64,000 bases of DNA from Thereva unica. Its lineage: Eukaryota; Arthropoda; Insecta; Diptera; Therevidae. Positions 59,349-64,000 of this stretch are shown here, one piece after another (position 1 is the first letter of the stretch; each line of letters opens with the position of its first letter). Made by a program: the position numbers and the translations under genes. The notes beneath the pieces are model-generated. The model was given only the letters and a program-made list of their open reading frames with translations, did no database searches and had not been told where the DNA came from. The stretch covers positions 192,993,112 to 193,057,111 of the forward strand of contig OX465281.1 in the NCBI GenBank assembly GCA_949987705.1, read 5' to 3'.

Positions 59349-59825
59349 ATGAATATCATTATCATCGACATTCAAGGATTCAAATTACAAAACAATCAAT
59401 TTATTTTCAAAGAATTGGCACTTTTAAATTGTGAAAATCAAATGCAGCACTACATATTCCAACCACCATTCCCACATAAACATCTAACTCGGTCTGAAAA
59501 GAAACAAGTTGAGTGGCTGAGACACAATCACCATGGATTCAGATGGGGTGATGGATACATTCCCTACCGCACACTATATTCAGTTGGAGATCTGCTGCAT
59601 GATAAAATAATCTATGTTAAAGGAGCTAAAAAGAAACAATGGATTCAGGAATTATTTGGAGAGGAGCTAACCATATATGATGTAGAAGAAGAGGGATGCC
59701 CCAAACTATCAACAACAACAACAACAACAAATGGCTTCTTATCCTGCATAATACACGAAGGCCGATGTGCTCTGAAAAATGTTTTTGTAATAAGGGATTT
59801 TTTAAATAAAACAGATTTTTTATAA
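59349..59825 (+). CDS. Conserved Polinton protein, unknown function
   Basis: 158 residues. I choose ATG 59349, two bases after the capsid stop. Motifs: IIIIDIQGFKLQNNQFIFKE at the start, QPPFPHKHLTRSEKKQVEWL at about 40-60, HGFRWGDGYIPY at about 64-75, IIYVKGAKKKQWIQELFG near 90-107. The DIQGF start and GAKKKQW motif recur next to the capsid genes in insect Polintons. A DIxG opening recalls an RNase H-like/exonuclease beta strand, but the remaining acidic residues are not clear, so no activity is assigned. A Thr run lies at about 126-131. The stop at 59825 faces the PolB 3' end across about 55 AT-rich bases. Confidence 0.65.
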   Translation: MNIIIIDIQGFKLQNNQFIFKELALLNCENQMQHYIFQPPFPHKHLTRSEKKQVEWLRHNHHGFRWGDGYIPYRTLYSVGDLLHDKIIYVKGAKKKQWIQELFGEELTIYDVEEEGCPKLSTTTTTTNGFLSCIIHEGRCALKNVFVIRDFLNKTDFL

Positions 59826-59880
59826 AAAGTTATAATTATTCTTTTATTCATACTATTTACATATTGCACTTGTGTGAGTT

Positions 59881-62800
59881 TTATTCTACATCCATGTCTT
59901 CTTGCTGCTGCTGCTGCTGCACTGAAAAATGCCCCCATGGTAGAGTGTCGATCCCGTTGTCCATAATGCAGCGTTTATCATCCTGTGGGTTTAAAGCGAT
60001 CTTTGCTTGGTTTAAAGTGTACACTTTATGACTATATGAACGAATGCTTTTTTGCTCAGCTATCTTGCTTTTTGAATCCTGCAAACATTCAATATAATCG
60101 CTAATCTGCAAAGTTTTCGCTACAACGTTCTTCTTCACCCCTTTTGCTTTTTTCACTTCATCAACACCATCTATTTTAAGGGAGTACATTTTAGACCTTA
60201 AGCCTACAAACAATGTCATTATTCGGCCATTTAATTCATCTTTCATCAATCCAGGAACTTTTTTATTTGCTTGCGGCATATTAAACTGGTTGGTATAGGA
60301 TAACCACTAGTATCAAATTTATCTATGTTTTTCTTCATAATATTGTATATGTCAACATTTTTTATTTCATATACTAATGAATCCGTATCCATGTACATTA
60401 TTTTGCATTTATCAGCATCCAACTCTTTTAGCATAAAGTCATAATGGAATTCGTACAGTGCTATTTTAGAAATATCGAGAATCGCCATACCAATGTATAA
60501 TGGTTTATCGAATTTAACTACCAGCTTTCGTAATTCAACTGCTACTAAATTTTCATTGAAAATTGCGCGACTATGGAAATTCGGTGCTGCAATGAGGTTT
60601 CTAGCGCCATACCGCCCCTCCCACTTTGTACATAGTTTTATGTTTGAATATTTTCGCACATTTTCCATAGTTTTTCCGAAAACAGCATTAATTATTTTCT
60701 TATATTGGTTCTTCTCGTAGGCATTTTTGGCTTGTTTCCTTTTATCTGTATTTAAGTCCACATATGGTTTAAGCCATGGTGATTGATCGAACTGCAGAAT
60801 GCGGTGAATTTTCTTGAGTATTAGTCCATGTGATAAACATTGTTTTAGGTTGCGGTAATGTATAACATATTTTTCTTTGGTGTGTAAAGTGGTTAAAAGT
60901 TTGCCTTGTTTTGATCCTGGTGGTGCTGAATGAGTGGGGCAAAATGGAAAATCTTTATGCAAATTATGCAGCTCCTGCGGGTATTCAAGATCTACCTCCA
61001 ACATATAGCCGATCGGTGAATTATCATCAACACTCATAACATCAACATTATCAATCCATTTAAAGTTTCCGGTTGGAAGTGATTGCGACATGGCCCATCC
61101 ATATAAATTATTCACGTCATAGTACATCAGATATTTAGTTTCTTCATCCGGTTTAAAGTTTTTCATATATTTATTGTTGGCTTCACTATATCTGCAGCAG
61201 CATTGGCTAATTCCACCTCGGCAAGATTTTTCAATAAATAAAAGAATGTCAACATCCATAATCCTTTCTAGGCGCACTCCCGTGTAATACAGCATAGCTA
61301 CCCATGTATATCCAGGCAGTGTGAAGACGTGTGCAGGGTCAAGTTTGTAAGTCTCCAGTCCCATAGCTCTAAAATTTGTAAAAATATCCGCCAGCAGAAG
61401 AACATCTGTTTTTAAATACAAATCTGAATACCCCCCCAGGCTTTTTATGTTAAATTTGTCCCACAATTTTTGCGCATGTTCATAGTCTTTTTCAGTTATC
61501 GGCTCATCAATCATTTTATTATAAAAATGCTCCTTGCTAGGTAAACTATTACATTCCAACTTGTCCCAGCCATCGATGAAGTCATATGGGAAAACTCCTT
61601 TGCGCGTGAGAAGGTTGAAGCTTTCATCATCCAGGTGTTGCCATTGAGCTTTTGTAATTATTAATTTTTCCTTAGGCAGCAATCCGGCTAATTTATCCAA
61701 AGATTCATCCATAAATCTATAGGAGTCGATGAATCTCAGCTTGATGGAGCTATTTTCAATGTGTTTGGTAAATGAAATGTACCGCTCTTTGTTTAACGGT
61801 AAAAGATCCACTTTTCCTGGTATGGTTAGTGCTACATCCTTGATTATGAAATGCGCATCATATCATGATAAATTGTGGAAAATGACTGGGATGTTGCGGC
61901 AATCATTATAATTGATGTTGCAGCTGTTGTGTGCAGGTCCACGATATTTACCTGTGAGGTGGCAATGATCTCTCACTCTAGTTTCACCAAGCGTAAAGGG
62001 TTTCTCGCATATATGGCAGCATGGTTGGTTATATTGTATGCACTTTTCCTGCGCTGATAAGGGTGCTAGTGGTTTTATATCTTTTAATTTCTCTTCAGCT
62101 ATATTTGCTATTTCCTGCAGCTGCAATGTAAACCACTGAAGACACGTTTTTCCACGATTTGATCGGTAAAATGATAAAGAGTCATCGTAGTAGCAGTGAA
62201 AATATAATCCAATACTATGAACTTCATGTTCTTGAATCTTTCTCGTTTTATCACCATTACTACCGCCATCATCGGTAACAGGTATCAATACCGACTCCAA
62301 ATCGGCATATATACTGTAAAAGGTACCGGATTCTTATAATTATAATTTTTAAAAGTGATAAATTTCTCCTTGTGAAAAGCAACTTTACAGTCATTCACCT
62401 TTTCACACTCAGACACATGCGCTGCGAGCATTTCTTCAGTATAAAAATAAAATAAACATCTCTCGCAGATATATTTTTTATGTTTATTTTTAGAAACCTG
62501 GCTACACACCAAACGCGACAAGTCTTTAATCCAACAGAAGTGATAAACAATATCACTATCACCGTCACTATCATCACCATCATCATCCTCACTGCCGTCA
62601 TAATTTGACTTTATCATTAGCAGGTTGATGTGTTTATCCAATTTCTTCTTCGTTAAGTAAGCTGGAACAGTCGTGTATTCATTTGTCTTTTCCTTTTCCA
62701 GTATGAAAACATTAATCGATAATCCATTGTTTGCTTCAAATATTCTTATTTGATTCAGTGTAACTGGAAGAGTAATACCGCTCAAGTTTAGCACATTGTT

Positions 62801-62989
62801 GAAGTGCGGGTACTTTGATGTTCTATAAGCATGACCCCCGTGCTCTACTGGATACAATGCTGAGACCACTGCCCACGCAAAGCATGCATTATCATTATTC
62901 CTCACATTTACGCATGCATGCTTTGCTGCGATGCTTTGCGGCAATTTTATATAGGATGATCCTCTTAATGGTTCGTATTTGTAAAGCAA
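59881..62989 (-). pseudogene. Protein-primed family B DNA polymerase, 5'-truncated and broken
   Basis: Reading from 62989 leftward, the N-terminus is cut: the first codons already encode LYKYEPLRGSSYIKLP, with no ATG. A Cys pair (CERCLFYFYTEEMLAAHVSEC) is followed by a two-base frame change in an AT run near 62312. Next is an HNH-like zinc knuckle ([29 protein letters not shown]), then an in-frame TGA at 61863-61865. The long frame 61811-60246 includes exonuclease-type FIDSYRFM and FPYDFIDGWDKL, polymerase A MYYDVNNLYGWAMSQ, B NQYKKIINAVFGKTMENV and C IMYMDTDSLVYEI. A one-base frame change near 60285 precedes the C-terminal part (VPGLMKDELNGRIM; 60279-59881). The catalytic residues survive, but the gene cannot make a polymerase. 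Confidence 0.9.
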
Positions 62990-63310
62990 TTATTGGCATC
63001 AACATTATTGCCAATATTGGCACGATCTACGCCAACAAAACTCGCCCAAGTTAAGTCGAAATTTTGGTGGTGGGAATGTTATGGTTTGGGCAGCTTTTGG
63101 CCACTGTGCGAAATCGCCAATATCTTTTATTTCCAATAGAATGACGTCAGAGGACTACACAGACGTCTTAGATAGCGTTTTAATTCCGTTCATGGAAGAT
63201 TATATGGAAGACGAAGTAATTTTCCAACACGACAATGCAGCCATTCACGTTTCCAGATTCACAAAAGCATGGTTTGTTGAGCGAAACATAAGTGTTTTAA
63301 ATTGGCCAGC
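62990..63310 (+). pseudogene. Tc1/mariner transposase fragment
   Basis: In one frame from about 62995: YWHDLRQQN, then NFGGGNVMVWAAFGHCAKSP, EDYTDVLDSVLIPFMEDYME, VIFQHDNAAIHVSRFTKAWF (the second catalytic Asp) and NISVLNWPA. It stops where the third catalytic residue block should begin. The first Asp block upstream is missing because the fragment abuts the cut Polinton polymerase gene. No terminal repeats are seen. The family is Tc1-like (DD34E type), by motif. Confidence 0.85.
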
Positions 63311-64000
63311 TTGTGTTCCCCCATGTCTAAATTATAAAACTAGTTAATTACATTGTAATAATTCATAATCAATCAAAAAAAAGTCATTGCACCTCACCTG
63401 GGGCTCTAATTACATCAATTTGTAGGTGCATCATAAAATGCACTCAAAAAATGCACCTAAAAAACTCTCACGGCCCCAAAACAAATCGTAGGAGGCTCCA
63501 CGACCCCTTAATATTTTCGTAACAGTCCCTACTATATGTAAAAAATAACCTAGCTTGCCCCTAAGGGGGCTGAAAACAAAATATATGGTCATTACTAATG
63601 TTGCGGCTAAATCAATTTCACCCTTTTATAATGCTGAATTTTCTATTTTGTTACTAACTGTAAAAACTAATGTATGAATTAAAGATTATTATATGTATAT
63701 AATATTACATGATAATATAAATAATACAAAAAATAATACTTCTTATTAAGAATAGTATTTCACTCTTTTCGGAATGTTTAATGTGAAAAATGTTGATGCG
63801 GCTAAATCAATTTCGGTCACTGTAGGTGCATGGAACTCATGGACAAGTACAAAATTTACCAACTTCCGGTATCCGGCTGTCTTAGATGGAATTGCATCAC
63901 CATAGTCACAGACAGACAGACAAATCCCTACCCCTTCCCCCAAAAGTTGTTTACACAGGTGCATGGAATTCAATTTACCAACTTCCGGTCTATAGCTTTC
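63311..64000. other. Unassigned stretch with dispersed repeat
   Basis: No gene is seen. Around 63465-63515 ACAAATCGTAGGAGGCTCCA and GGCCCCAAAA words match, inverted, 37945-37995 inside the non-autonomous Transib-like element. The words GCTAAATCAATTTC and ACCAACTTCCGGT each occur twice (63606 and 63801; 63858 and 63977), suggesting further repeat units running off the window edge. Confidence 0.45.

Larger units (their letters stand above)
51149..62989. mobile_element. Maverick/Polinton (polintovirus-like) element, right end truncated
   Basis: The gene set is diagnostic: retroviral-type integrase, FtsK/HerA packaging ATPase, adenain-like protease, minor and major capsid proteins, and protein-primed PolB. 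The left end is placed at AGTAGTAGAG (51149), where LINE coding stops, because Polintons start AGT; this is inference. The right end is missing: PolB is cut inside its N-terminal part at 62989 and a Tc1 fragment begins. No right terminal repeat is seen. The remaining length is 11.8 kb, against the usual 15-20 kb. Confidence 0.9.

Overview
This window is eukaryotic, most likely from an insect (AT-rich, with insect-type transposons; I cannot name the species). It is almost entirely layered mobile DNA. The only host gene piece I can support is the first coding exon of a cytochrome P450 on the minus strand (2607-2841). Introns, target-site duplications, LTRs and long inverted repeats are common, and there is no bacterial-style gene packing.

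Layout. 1-4.7 kb: a perfect foldback palindrome, a degenerate hAT element (698-2562, 8-bp TSD) in the P450 intron, two small foldback repeats, and a transposase-derived gene fragment split by a TA-flanked MITE. 4.7-9.3 kb: an old, 5'-truncated BEL/Pao retrotransposon. 9.3-10.5 kb: a decayed copia element. 11.6-12.1 kb: a LINE tail. 12.8-19.9 kb: a minus-strand jockey-like LINE split by a 3.9-kb insert that carries about ten 269-bp satellite monomers and a long inverted repeat. 20-24.4 kb: foldbacks and (TA)n. 24.6-29.6 kb: a second LINE carrying a MITE, a 2.6-kb foldback element and a MITE nested in that foldback. 30.4-31.0 kb: a Harbinger-like mini-element with a MADF reading frame. 33.3-39.1 kb: a LINE fragment cut by a hAT element, whose transposase is cut by two Transib-type elements at one CGGCG site. 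39.7-51.1 kb: two copies of another LINE. The second copy is split by a young, nearly intact BEL/Pao element (41802-50649) with identical 489-bp LTRs, a tRNA-Tyr-type primer site, gag-pol frames and a 663-residue envelope-like glycoprotein.

51.15-62.99 kb: a Maverick/Polinton (polintovirus-like) element truncated at its right end. It encodes an integrase, collagen-like protein, packaging ATPase, PLA2-type minor capsid protein, adenain-like protease, minor (penton-type) and major capsid proteins, and a protein-primed family B DNA polymerase. The polymerase has three lesions and the PLA2 gene a stop, while the integrase, ATPase and capsid frames are open. Its left end carries three small plus-strand genes. 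The third is a 76-residue protein that closely resembles the conserved C-terminal domain of PPP1R15/GADD34, the subunit that recruits protein phosphatase 1 to eIF2alpha. This is the most striking finding: a Polinton carrying a probable captured translation-shutoff antagonist. A Tc1/mariner fragment abuts the broken polymerase end, followed by unassigned repeat DNA to 64 kb.
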